In this document: positions 1-7,679 of the stretch, piece after piece
Layout of the letters: each line of letters starts with the position of its first letter
How positions within the stretch are numbered: position 1 is the first letter of the stretch
Source: Micromonospora sp. HM5-17
GTDB lineage: Bacteria; Actinomycetota; Actinomycetes; Mycobacteriales; Micromonosporaceae
DNA: 64,000 bases
Assembly: GCF_003762835.1 (NCBI RefSeq)
Contig: NZ_RJWA01000004.1
Coordinates: 1 to 64,000, forward strand
Reading direction: 5' to 3'
Position numbers and translations under genes: made by a program
Notes under the pieces: generated by a model
Told to the model about the DNA's origin: nothing
Database searches by the model: none
What the model saw: the letters and a program-made list of their open reading frames with translations, nothing else

Positions 1-306
1 GGCGAACAGGTCCCGTCCCTTCAGCAGCGCCCGGCCGGAGGTCGGGGTCTCCAGCCGCATCAGGAGCTTGGCCAGGGTGGACTTGCCGCACCCGGACTCC
101 CCGACGATGCCGAGGGTCTCGCCCCGCCGCAGCTCGAAGCTGACCCCGTCCACCGCCTTCACGGCGCCGATCTGCCGCTTGAAGACGATGCCCTGGGTGA
201 TCGGGAAGTGCTTGACGACGTTCTCGACCCGTAGCACCGTCTCGCCGCGGCGGCCGGTCGCGGCGTCGCCGGCCGGAGTGGACGTCGTCCGGTCAGATGC
301 GGCCAT
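1..306 (-). CDS. Oligopeptide/dipeptide ABC importer ATPase, OppF/DppF type (N-terminal part, cut by window edge)
   Basis: Only the first 102 codons are in the window. The ATPase would sit on the inner face of the membrane and power peptide uptake with its neighbours. A Walker A motif GESGCGKST is visible at residues 69-77, preceded by a core-domain strand (ETVLRVENVVKHFPI) and an insertion GIVFKRQIGAVKAVDGVSF, as in OppF/DppF proteins, where this segment lies between the first strands. The ATG at 304-306 overlaps the stop of the upstream ATPase gene by 14 bp, so the two are co-transcribed and probably translationally coupled. The signature and Walker B motifs lie outside the window. Being second in the ATPase pair makes the F-type assignment likely; substrate is unknown. 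Confidence 0.88.
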   Translation of the reverse strand, partial: MAASDRTTSTPAGDAATGRRGETVLRVENVVKHFPITQGIVFKRQIGAVKAVDGVSFELRRGETLGIVGESGCGKSTLAKLLMRLETPTSGRALLKGRDLFA

Positions 307-1321
307 CGAGAACCTCCTCCGCGAAGTGGCAGGCGCTGGTCCGGTCGCCGCCGAGCCGGTGCACGGCCGGCACGACGTCGACGCACTCCTGCCGGGCGTA
401 CGGGCAGCGCGGGTGGAACGGGCAGCCACTGGGGATCCGCATCAGGTTCGGCGGTAGGCCCCGGATGGTCCGAAGCTGCTGGCCCTTGTGGTCCAGCCGC
501 GGAATCGACTCCAGCAGTCCCCGGGTGTACGGGTGCGCCGGCGCCTCGTAGAGCGCGTGCACGTCGGCGTGCTCGACGATCCGGCCGGCGTACATGACGG
601 CGATCCGGTCGGCCACGTCGGCGACCACGCCGAGGTCGTGGGTGATCAGGATCATCGCCATGTCGAGTTCCCGGCGCAGTTCGCCGAGGAGGTCCATGAT
701 CTGGGCCTGGACGGTGACGTCCAGCGCGGTGGTCGGCTCGTCGGCGATCAGCACCGCCGGGTTCAGGGCGAGCGCCATCGCGATCATGACGCGCTGCCGC
801 ATACCGCCGGAGAACTGGTGCGGGTAGTCCCGGACCCGCTGCCTCGCCGCCGGGATCTTCACCAGCTCCATCAGCTCGATGGCGCGACGCCGGGCGTCGG
901 CCCGGGAGAGTCCCTCGCGCAGGCGCAGCATCTCGCCGATCTGCCAGCCGACCGGGAAGACCGGGTTCAGCGCGGAGAGCGCGTCCTGGAAGATCATCGC
1001 GATGTGCTTGCCGCGGATCTTCCGGCGCTCCTCCTCGGGCAGCGTCAGCAGGTCGGTACCGCGGTAGCGGATCGAGCCGCCGGTGATGAAGCCGGGGGGT
1101 GAGTCGAGGATGCCCATGATCGCCTGCGCGGTGACGGACTTGCCGGAGCCGGACTCGCCGAGCACCGCCAGGGTTTCCCCGGCGTCCAGGTGGTACGACA
1201 CACCGTTGATGACCTTGGCCACCCCGTCCCGGGTGCGGAACTCGACGAAGAGGTCGCGCACCTCCAGCAGGTGGCCGCCGGACTCTTGGTCGGCGCGGGG
1301 TCTGACGATTCGCTCGCTCAT
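293..1321 (-). CDS. Oligopeptide/dipeptide ABC importer ATPase, OppD/DppD type
   Basis: 342 aa, the usual length for the D-type ATPase. In order: Walker A GESGSGKS near residue 55, Q-loop ([12 protein letters not shown]), ABC signature SGGMRQR near residue 168, Walker [14 protein letters not shown]-loop LITHDLG, then the C-terminal oligopeptide-specific region with [12 protein letters not shown] and a Cys-containing segment [14 protein letters not shown], which in this family can bind an Fe-S cluster. It follows the OppC-type permease by 4 nt and overlaps the next ATPase by 14 bp. It should form a heterodimeric motor with that ATPase. Substrate (di- or oligopeptide, nickel, other) cannot be read from the motor subunit. 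Confidence 0.93.
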   Translation of the reverse strand: MSERIVRPRADQESGGHLLEVRDLFVEFRTRDGVAKVINGVSYHLDAGETLAVLGESGSGKSVTAQAIMGILDSPPGFITGGSIRYRGTDLLTLPEEERRKIRGKHIAMIFQDALSALNPVFPVGWQIGEMLRLREGLSRADARRRAIELMELVKIPAARQRVRDYPHQFSGGMRQRVMIAMALALNPAVLIADEPTTALDVTVQAQIMDLLGELRRELDMAMILITHDLGVVADVADRIAVMYAGRIVEHADVHALYEAPAHPYTRGLLESIPRLDHKGQQLRTIRGLPPNLMRIPSGCPFHPRCPYARQECVDVVPAVHRLGGDRTSACHFAEEVLDGRI

Positions 1322-1325
1322 GTGA

Positions 1326-2243
1326 TCACCGCAGCTTCGGGTCGAAGGCGTCGCGAATCGCGTCGCCCAGCATGATGAAGGCCAGCACGGTCAGCGCGAG
1401 GAAGGTCGAGGGGACGACCAGCGGGACCGCGGACTCGCGCATGTGGGTACGGCCGCTGTCGATGTCGATGCCCCAGGAGACCGTCGGGGCCCTCAGACCG
1501 ATGCCGAGGAACGAGAGTGTCGCCTCGGCGGCGATGAAGGACCCGAGCGCGATGGTCAGCACCACGATCACCGGGGCCAGGGAGTTCGGCAGGATGTGTC
1601 GCCACATCGTCCGGCCGTTGCCGGCACCGAGCATCCGGGCCGCCGCCACGTAGTCCTGCTGCTTGGCGCTGATCACGGAGGAGCGGATGACCCGGGCGGC
1701 GGTGGTCCAGCCGAGGATCGCCAGGACGAAGACCACGGCCCCGATCCGCACCGTGGGGTTGTCGCTGTCGATCCGCTTGAGAAGCACGATCGCGGCGAGC
1801 AGCAGCGGGATCCCGAGGACGATGTCGACCACCCGGGAGAGCGCGGCGTCGACCCAGCGGCCGAAGTAGCCGGCGAGCATGCCGACCACCACCGCGATCA
1901 CGCCGGTGAGCGCCGCGGAGAGCACGCCGACCAGCAGGGAGGCGCGGGCCCCGTAGACCGCCCGGGCGTAGACGTCGCAGCCCTGGAAGTCGTACCCGAA
2001 GACGGCGGCGCCGCTCGGACCGGCGTGCTGGCGGGACAGCGTGCAGTCCAGCGGGTCGTTCGGGGTGAAGAGGCCGGGGACGATCGCCATCGCGGTCACG
2101 ACCAGGACCAGGATCAGCGAGACCCAGAAGATCGGGTTACGGCGGAGGTCGCGCCAGGCGTCGCCGGCCAGGCTACGGGGCCGGGTGGTCGGGTCGGCCG
2201 TCCGGCCGGCCTCGGCGGCGCCGACGGTGTGTGCCTCAGTCAT
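1326..2243 (-). CDS. Peptide ABC importer permease, OppC/DppC type
   Basis: 305 aa with a short cytoplasmic N-terminus (about 35 residues), a first membrane helix (ISLILVLVVTAMAIVPGLF region), an extracellular segment holding a Cys pair (DCTLSRQ...GCDVY), then five more helices. The EAA loop for docking the ATPase is seen as AARMLGAGNGRTMWRHILPNS. The ATG at 2243 has a GAGGG Shine-Dalgarno about 8 nt upstream and lies 10 nt after the OppB-type gene. It pairs with that permease to form the channel. Confidence 0.93.
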   Translation of the reverse strand: MTEAHTVGAAEAGRTADPTTRPRSLAGDAWRDLRRNPIFWVSLILVLVVTAMAIVPGLFTPNDPLDCTLSRQHAGPSGAAVFGYDFQGCDVYARAVYGARASLLVGVLSAALTGVIAVVVGMLAGYFGRWVDAALSRVVDIVLGIPLLLAAIVLLKRIDSDNPTVRIGAVVFVLAILGWTTAARVIRSSVISAKQQDYVAAARMLGAGNGRTMWRHILPNSLAPVIVVLTIALGSFIAAEATLSFLGIGLRAPTVSWGIDIDSGRTHMRESAVPLVVPSTFLALTVLAFIMLGDAIRDAFDPKLR

Positions 2244-2253
2244 GCCTAGTCCC

Positions 2254-3192
2254 TCACTCGTACCGGATTCGGGGGTCGAGGACCGCGTAGAGGACGTCCA
2301 CCACGAGGTTCGACACCAGGTAGACCACGACCAGGACGCTGACCAGGCCGACGACGAGGGGTCCGTCCTCGGTCCTGATGGCGCGGAAGAGGTTGAAGCC
2401 GACGCCCGGGATGTTGAAGACGCCCTCGGTGATGATGGCGCCGCCCATCAGGTTGCCCAGCTCCACGCCGAGGAAGGTGATCACCGGGATCAGCGAGTTA
2501 CGGAGGACGTGCACGCCCACGACCCGCCGGGTCGGCAGGCCCTTGGCCTTCGCGGTCCGTACGTAGTCCGAGCGGAGGTTCTCCGCGACCGAGGTACGGG
2601 TCAGCCGGAGCGCCGTCGCCAACGAGAGACAGCCGAGCACGATGCCGGGGAGCAGCAGCGCGTAGAGACTCGGGTCGGCGCCGGCGGTCGGCGGGAAGAG
2701 CGACAGCTTCACGCCGAGGAGGTACTGGGCGAGCGGGGCCAGCACGATGGTGGGGACGCCCAGCACCAGCAGGGTCAGTACCAGGGTGGCGTTGTCGAAG
2801 ACGCCGCCCCGGCGGATGCCGGCGACGACCCCGCAGGTCACGCCGATGATGATCGCGACGAGCAGGCCGATCAGGGCGAGTTTGGCGGTGACCGGCCAGG
2901 CCTGCGCGAGTATGTCGCCGATCTTCCGGCCGGTGAGGGATTCGCCGAGGTCGCCGCGGAGCAGGTTCGTGACGTAGTCGGCGTAGCGGTAGAAGAACCC
3001 GCCGACCCCGTGTTGGTCCAGGTGGAACTTCTCGGTCAGGTATGCCCGCTGTGCCGCGCTCACCGGGCGTTCGCCGGCGAGCGCCTGGATCGGGTCACCC
3101 TGTCCGGCGAACATCAGCGCGTAGACGATCAGCGTGGTCCCGAAGAAGGCCAGGACCATCTGGAGCAAACGCCGCACGATGTAGCGGAACAT
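2254..3192 (-). CDS. Peptide ABC importer permease, OppB/DppB type
   Basis: 312 aa from the ATG at 3192, which I prefer to an in-frame ATG 69 nt upstream because a GGAGAG Shine-Dalgarno sits 9 nt before it and because MFRYIVRRLLQ is the usual OppB start. The family hallmarks are the first helix immediately after the start, a periplasmic loop (FGTTLIVYALMFAGQGDPI, then about 60 residues), and a C-terminal half with the EAA motif VRTAKAKGLPTRRVVGVHVL followed by RNSLIPVITFLG. It ends 10 nt before the OppC-type gene. A strong hairpin at 3249-3287 separates it from the substrate-binding gene. Confidence 0.92.
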   Translation of the reverse strand: MFRYIVRRLLQMVLAFFGTTLIVYALMFAGQGDPIQALAGERPVSAAQRAYLTEKFHLDQHGVGGFFYRYADYVTNLLRGDLGESLTGRKIGDILAQAWPVTAKLALIGLLVAIIIGVTCGVVAGIRRGGVFDNATLVLTLLVLGVPTIVLAPLAQYLLGVKLSLFPPTAGADPSLYALLLPGIVLGCLSLATALRLTRTSVAENLRSDYVRTAKAKGLPTRRVVGVHVLRNSLIPVITFLGVELGNLMGGAIITEGVFNIPGVGFNLFRAIRTEDGPLVVGLVSVLVVVYLVSNLVVDVLYAVLDPRIRYE

Positions 3193-3248
3193 GCCTGCCG
3201 ACTCTCCGTGGTGGATTGCGCGCGTGGGGTAGTGCGCGAGGTGTGGAA

Positions 3249-3287
3249 CGGTCCGGGCCACCCAGGATCACCGGGTGGCCCGGACCG
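3249..3287 (-). terminator. Intra-operon GC hairpin between SBP and permease genes
   Basis: A perfect 15-bp inverted repeat, CGGTCCGGGCCACCC at 3249-3263 and its complement at 3273-3287, closes a 9-nt loop. It begins 16 nt after the substrate-binding protein stop and lies 57 nt before the OppB-type start, on the same transcript. There is no U-tract. A partial terminator or 3' stabiliser here would give more binding protein than transporter, as known for other SBP operons; that role is inferred. Confidence 0.7.
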
Positions 3288-3302
3288 GTGTCTTCGGTCA
3301 GC

Positions 3303-4931
3303 TCAGCTGACAGCCTCGATCTTGGTCATGTCGACGACCTGGAAAAGGTCGACCTCGACGTTCTTGACCTTGGTCGAGTGGGCGAAGACGTTCTGGCCGA
3401 ACCGCAGCGGGATCACCGGCATGTCCTTGGCCAGAATCTCCTCGGCCTGCTGGTACTTCTTGATCGCCTCCTCCGGCGTCGCCGCGGCGGCGCCGTCCGC
3501 GACCAGCTGGTCGAACTCGGGGTTGCTGTAGCCGTAGTAGTTCGACGAGCCGTTGGTGGAGTAGATCGGCCCGAGGTAGTTCTCCATGGACGGGTAGTCC
3601 ATGAGCCAGCCCATCCGGATCAGCCCAACCGGCTCCTTGGCCTTGATCTTGGTGAGCAGGTCGGAGAACTTCGGCTCGGCGACGCCGACGCAGTCGATCC
3701 CGAGGTTGGCCTTGATCTGGTTGCAGGTCGCGTCGACCCAGTCCTTGTGGCCGCCGTCGCCGTTGTACGTGATCTTCAGCTGGGCGGGGCCGCCGGCCGC
3801 CTGGTAGAGCGCCTTGGCCTTGGCCGGGTCGAACTCGCACGCCTCGCCGCAGGTGTTGTCACGGTAGCCGGCGACCACCGGGGACACGAAGGAGCGGGCG
3901 GAGACCTGCGAGTCCTTGAAGATCGACTTCACGATCTCGTCCCGGTCGATCGCCATCGAGACCGCCTTGCGGACGTCCGGGTTGCTGAACTCCTTCTGGT
4001 AGGTCGGGAAGGCGATGAACTGGAACGACGAGTTCGGGCTCTTCTGGAGCCGGTCTCCCAGGTCACTCTCCGCCGTGCTCAGGTTCTCGGTCGGCACCGT
4101 CACGATGACGTCGAGGTTGTCCGACAGCACGTCCGCGTAGGCCGCGGTCAGCTGCTGGTAGATCCGGAACTCGGCGCCGCTGATCTTCGGCTTGTCCAGC
4201 GGGTACGCGTCGTAGCGCTCGACCTCGATCTTGGCGTCGTGCTGCCAGGTGCCCTTCATCTTGAAGGGGCCGTTCCCGATCGGCGCCTGCTCGAAGTCCT
4301 CCTTGAGCACGCCGGGAGCCGAGAACGCCGCCTGCGGCAGCGGGTAGAACGCGTTGTAGCCCAGTACGGCCTTGAACTCGCTGTACGGCTTCGACAGCGT
4401 GACGGTGAAGGTGAGGTCGTCGACCTTCTTGAGGCCGCTGAGGGTCTTGGCCTTCGGCTCCGGTGCCCGCTGCGGGCCGTCGCCGTCGGGGTCCTCGGCC
4501 TGCATGTCGTCGTAGCCGGCGATCTTCTCGAAGAAGTAGCTGTTGCCCTGGCCGTTCGGGCCGTACGCGCCGTAGTTCCAGGCGTTGATGTAGCTGTCGG
4601 CGGTGACCTTCTCGCCGTTGTGGAAGGTGAACCCGTCCTTCAGCTTGATCGTCCAGACCTTGTTGTCCGTCGAGGTGATCGACTCCGCCGCGACCTCGTA
4701 CGGCTTGTTCTGGGCGTCGAACTTGACCAGCGGGGTGAACAGGGCGCTGAGGACCTGGTTGCCGCTCGACTCGTTCGAGTTGGTCGGGATCAGGTGCTGG
4801 GGTTCGCCGATCTGGACCGACACCACGCCATTCGCGTTGCTCTCGCCCGAGTCGCCGCCCCCACAGGCCGCGAGACCGAGGGCCGCGGCAAGGGGGAGGG
4901 CGGTCCAGGCGGCGAGCCTACGAACCTGCAT
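3303..4931 (-). CDS. Peptide ABC transporter substrate-binding lipoprotein (SBP family 5)
   Basis: 542 aa. The signal peptide has an RR pair, a hydrophobic core (LAAWTALPLAAALGLAAC) and a lipobox LAAC with Cys near residue 23, followed by a GGGDSGES linker, so the mature protein is lipid-anchored outside the membrane. The SBP_bac_5 pattern follows: IGEPQHLIPTNSNESSG, NKVWTIKLKDGFTFHNGEKV near residue 90, and a C-terminal lobe ending PVIPLRFGQNVF. It delivers peptides or similar ligands to the downstream permeases. First gene of the operon; the start is ATG with a GAGG-like Shine-Dalgarno. The family also contains binders of nickel, haem and sugars, so the ligand is open. Confidence 0.93.
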   Translation of the reverse strand: MQVRRLAAWTALPLAAALGLAACGGGDSGESNANGVVSVQIGEPQHLIPTNSNESSGNQVLSALFTPLVKFDAQNKPYEVAAESITSTDNKVWTIKLKDGFTFHNGEKVTADSYINAWNYGAYGPNGQGNSYFFEKIAGYDDMQAEDPDGDGPQRAPEPKAKTLSGLKKVDDLTFTVTLSKPYSEFKAVLGYNAFYPLPQAAFSAPGVLKEDFEQAPIGNGPFKMKGTWQHDAKIEVERYDAYPLDKPKISGAEFRIYQQLTAAYADVLSDNLDVIVTVPTENLSTAESDLGDRLQKSPNSSFQFIAFPTYQKEFSNPDVRKAVSMAIDRDEIVKSIFKDSQVSARSFVSPVVAGYRDNTCGEACEFDPAKAKALYQAAGGPAQLKITYNGDGGHKDWVDATCNQIKANLGIDCVGVAEPKFSDLLTKIKAKEPVGLIRMGWLMDYPSMENYLGPIYSTNGSSNYYGYSNPEFDQLVADGAAAATPEEAIKKYQQAEEILAKDMPVIPLRFGQNVFAHSTKVKNVEVDLFQVVDMTKIEAVS

Positions 4932-5401
4932 TGAGCCTCCTCATCTCCTCACGTTGCGCAGTCGCCTTCCGTGGGAGGTGACGCTGAGCAACGCTCGGCA
5001 AAAGTAGGCCGCAGGGGGACGTAGGGCCAAGCCGAAGGGTTACGAGTCAGTAACACAGCGGGCTTTCAGCAGTTGCACATGCCGCTCTGAGCTGCTATAG
5101 CAGTGCCCCTCAGGCCATGTGCATATTCGGTCATCAGGGATGTATCACCCTGAAAGCCAATCTCTCGCCGGCGCGATGGTCGACGGAATCGAGTCGAAAA
5201 TTTGTCGGGAAAGCGAGCCATGTCCGGTTACCGGATGTGCGAAACCCCACAAGATCTTACGGAGAGTGACTAACAACACGGTTACGTATAGTCATCGTCA
5301 CGTCGTGGTCGCCCGGCTGAGCGACGCGTGGCCGACCGGAGGAGCCGGGCGCCGGCCGGCCGGGTGGTGACTCCGTCTCCGGGCGCGCGTGAGACGATCA
5401 G
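4932..5401. promoter_or_regulatory. Divergent intergenic region between peptide-importer operon and folD
   Basis: 470 bp with no convincing gene and visibly lower GC than its surroundings, especially 5040-5300. It must hold the promoters of both flanking units. A possible plus-strand -10 (TATAGT, 5287-5292) has TGACTA upstream at 5267-5272, but the 14-nt spacing is short. The core holds nested inverted repeats, listed separately. A Shine-Dalgarno-less ORF at 5119-5370 was rejected. Confidence 0.5.
5061..5158. repeat. Nested inverted repeat (98 bp, four concentric arms)
   Basis: From outside to centre: GGCTTTCAG 5061-5069 / CTGAAAGCC 5150-5158; TGCACATG 5074-5081 / CATGTGCA 5116-5123; CTGAG 5087-5091 / CTCAG 5109-5113; and a perfect palindrome CTGCTATAGCAG 5092-5103 at the centre. 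The right flank has an extra 26 bp that contains its own small repeat, TCAGGG 5134-5139 / CCCTGA 5148-5153. All arms are exact. The structure could extrude as a branched hairpin in DNA or RNA or be a multi-site operator. No target-site duplication was seen. Confidence 0.7.
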
Positions 5402-6286
5402 GTGGTGACGGCCAGCCTTCTCGACGGAAAAGCCACCGCGGCACGGATCAAGGACGAACTGCGTGACCGGGTCAAGGCGCTCGCCGACCGCGGCGTCGTC
5501 CCGGGACTCGGCACGGTGCTGGTCGGGGACGACCCGGGCTCCCGGGCGTACGTCGACGGCAAGCACCGGGACTGCGCCGAGGTCGGCATCGCGTCGATTC
5601 GACGCGAACTGCCGGCCGACGCCACCCAGTCCGAGGTCGAGGCGGTCCTGGCGGAGCTGAACGCCGACCCCGCCTGCCACGGCTACATCGTGCAGCTCCC
5701 GCTTCCCGGTCAGCTCGACACGCAGCGGGTGCTGGAGTTGATCGACCCGGAGAAGGACGCCGACGGCCTGCACCCGGTCAACCTCGGCCGGCTCGTCCTC
5801 GGCTACCCCGGTCCGCTGCCCTGCACCCCGCGCGGGATCGTCGAGCTGCTGCGCCGGTACGACGTACCGCTGCGTGGCGCCCAGGTCGCGGTGGTCGGTC
5901 GGGGCAACACCGTCGGCCGGCCGCTCGGCCTGCTGCTGACCCGGCGCAGCGAGAACGCCACCGTCACCCTCTGCCACACCGGCACCCTGGACCTGGCCGC
6001 ACACACCCGGGCGGCTGACATCGTGGTGGTCGCGGCGGGCGTGCCGGGGCTGCTCACCGCCGAGATGGTCCGGCCGGGCGCGGTGGTGGTCGACGTCGGG
6101 ATCACCCGCGTGGTGGGCCCGGACGGCAAGGGCCGCTACACCGGCGATGTCGATCCTGAGGTCGCCGAGGTTGCCGGCAAGCTCGCGCCGATGCCCGGCG
6201 GCGTCGGCCCGATGACCCGGGCGATGCTGCTGACCAACGTCGTCGAGCGCGCCGAGGCGATGGTGGGTGCCGCCGGTCCGGCGTAG
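5402..6286 (+). CDS. folD: Bifunctional methylenetetrahydrofolate dehydrogenase / methenyltetrahydrofolate cyclohydrolase
   Basis: 294 aa cytosolic enzyme of one-carbon metabolism: oxidises 5,10-methylene-THF with NADP and hydrolyses the product to 10-formyl-THF. Family motifs are all present: [14 protein letters not shown] with the catalytic Lys near residue 54, the folate-site QLPLPGQLD and [21 protein letters not shown], the Rossmann [13 protein letters not shown] near residue 165, and the C-terminal [17 protein letters not shown]. Start is GTG at 5402, with a second in-frame GTG at 5405; no clear Shine-Dalgarno. It is followed after 196 bp by mdh. Confidence 0.96.
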   Translation: MVTASLLDGKATAARIKDELRDRVKALADRGVVPGLGTVLVGDDPGSRAYVDGKHRDCAEVGIASIRRELPADATQSEVEAVLAELNADPACHGYIVQLPLPGQLDTQRVLELIDPEKDADGLHPVNLGRLVLGYPGPLPCTPRGIVELLRRYDVPLRGAQVAVVGRGNTVGRPLGLLLTRRSENATVTLCHTGTLDLAAHTRAADIVVVAAGVPGLLTAEMVRPGAVVVDVGITRVVGPDGKGRYTGDVDPEVAEVAGKLAPMPGGVGPMTRAMLLTNVVERAEAMVGAAGPA

Positions 6287-6433
6287 CCCGGGCGTCGCCG
6301 GCGCGCCGCGACCGAATTGGCCGGCTGGTCGCACGCGGCGGGTGCGGCCCCGGCCGACTGTCCGGGCGATCCCGGCTCGAACGGGCGTAACGGGCTGCGG
6401 AATCCGCCCCTGGCCTGAGCCGGCCTCCCGTGA

Positions 6434-6468
6434 CTGATACCGTCCGGACAGAACCCGACCGGTATCAG
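6434..6468 (+). promoter_or_regulatory. mdh promoter with 9-bp inverted repeat
   Basis: CTGATACCG at 6434-6442 and CGGTATCAG at 6460-6468 form an exact 9-bp inverted repeat with a 17-nt spacer, 15 nt before the mdh ATG. A TAnnnT -10 candidate (TACCGT, 6438-6443) lies in the left arm, which would put the right arm about 10 nt into the transcript. It is either an operator over the promoter or a leader hairpin. The regulator is unknown. Confidence 0.5.
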
Positions 6469-6482
6469 AGAGTGGGACGACC

Positions 6483-7433
6483 ATGGGCAAAAAGGTCACC
6501 GTCGTCGGCGCCGGCTTCTACGGCTCCACGACCGCGCAGCGCCTGGCGGAGTACGACATCTTCGACACGGTCGTGATCACCGACATCATCGAGGGCAAGC
6601 CCGAGGGCCTCGCGCTGGACCTCAACCAGTCCCGTCCGATCGAGGGCTTCGAGACCAGGGTCGTCGGTGTGACGACCGGGAAGAACGGCGAGGGCTACGA
6701 GGCCATCGAAGGCTCGGACGTGGTGGTGATCACCGCCGGCCTGCCCCGCAAGCCGGGGATGAGCCGGATGGACCTGCTGGAGACCAACGCCAAGATCGTG
6801 CGTCAGGTCTCCGAGAACGTCGCGAAGTACGCCCCGAACGCCGTCGTCATCGTCGTCTCCAACCCGCTCGACGAGATGACGGCGCTCGCCCAGATCGCCA
6901 CCCAGTTCCCGAAGAACCGGGTCATGGGCCAGGCGGGCATGCTCGACACCGCCCGGTTCACCCACTTCGTCGCCGAGGCGCTGTCGGTCCCGGTCGCCTC
7001 GGTGAAGACCCTGACGCTCGGCTCGCACGGCGACACCATGGTGCCGGTGCCGTCCCGGAGCACCGTGGACGGCAAGCCGCTGCGCGAGGTGATGCCCGCC
7101 GAGCAGATCGAGGACCTGGTGGTCCGGACCCGCAACGGCGGTGCCGAGGTGGTCGCGCTGCTCAAGACCGGGTCGGCGTACTTCGCCCCGTCGGCCGCCG
7201 CGGCCCGGATGGCCCGGGCGGTCGCCACCGACTCCGGCGAGATCATGCCGGTCTGCGCCTGGGTCGACGGCGAGTACGGCATCTCCGGGGTCTACCTGGG
7301 GGTCGAGGCCGAGATCGGTCGCGAGGGGGTTCGCCGGGTCATCGAGACCCCGCTCGACGACGACGAGATCGCGAGCCTGAAGGCCGCCGCCGAGGCGGTC
7401 CGCGCGAAGCAGGCGGACGTCGCGAACATGTGA
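6483..7433 (+). CDS. mdh: Malate dehydrogenase
   Basis: 316 aa TCA-cycle enzyme, malate + NAD to oxaloacetate. The N-terminal Rossmann motif GAGFYGST (residues 9-16) is followed by an acidic NAD-specific position (ITDIIEGKP). The substrate loop GLPRKPGMSRMDLL (about 83-96) carries the Arg pattern that distinguishes malate from lactate dehydrogenases. The catalytic His is in GSHGDTMVP near residue 182. It belongs to the LDH-like malate dehydrogenases rather than the longer cytosolic-type Mdh found in many actinobacteria (about 330 aa). ATG with GAGAGTGGGA upstream. Ends at a strong terminator. Confidence 0.95.
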   Translation: MGKKVTVVGAGFYGSTTAQRLAEYDIFDTVVITDIIEGKPEGLALDLNQSRPIEGFETRVVGVTTGKNGEGYEAIEGSDVVVITAGLPRKPGMSRMDLLETNAKIVRQVSENVAKYAPNAVVIVVSNPLDEMTALAQIATQFPKNRVMGQAGMLDTARFTHFVAEALSVPVASVKTLTLGSHGDTMVPVPSRSTVDGKPLREVMPAEQIEDLVVRTRNGGAEVVALLKTGSAYFAPSAAAARMARAVATDSGEIMPVCAWVDGEYGISGVYLGVEAEIGREGVRRVIETPLDDDEIASLKAAAEAVRAKQADVANM

Positions 7434-7454
7434 CCCGCCGATCAGGCATCCCGA

Positions 7455-7499
7455 CCGGGGGCCCGGCCCACCCGTGGACGCGGTGAGCCGGGCCCCCGG
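7455..7499 (+). terminator. Terminator after mdh
   Basis: Perfect 13-bp stem CCGGGGGCCCGGC (7455-7467) / GCCGGGCCCCCGG (7487-7499) with a 19-nt loop, starting 22 nt after the mdh stop. No U-tract. The remaining 180 bp up to the convergent phosphatase stop shows nothing else. Confidence 0.8.
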
Positions 7500-7679
7500 C
7501 CGTGCCGGGGCTTCATGCCGGCGGCCGCGTCGGGCAGCCGGGCCGTGCCGGGACCGGGCCGGACACCTCGGGCCGGCCGGCTTCCGGCTGGCGGCCGCAC
7601 CGGTCCCCGGCCGTCGTCGACACGTCGGACCGGTCGTCCCCCAAGCCCGGCCGGGCTCGCGTCCGGCCGGACGGTGGCG

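Noticed and set aside
5061-5158. The nested repeat as a simple intrinsic terminator
   Set aside because: It lies between divergent genes, where no transcript needs to end, and its arms are not the GC-only type used elsewhere in the window.
5119-5370. 83-codon plus-strand ORF in the importer/folD intergenic region
   Set aside because: No Shine-Dalgarno, covers the inverted repeats, and codon use lacks the G/C third-position bias of real genes.
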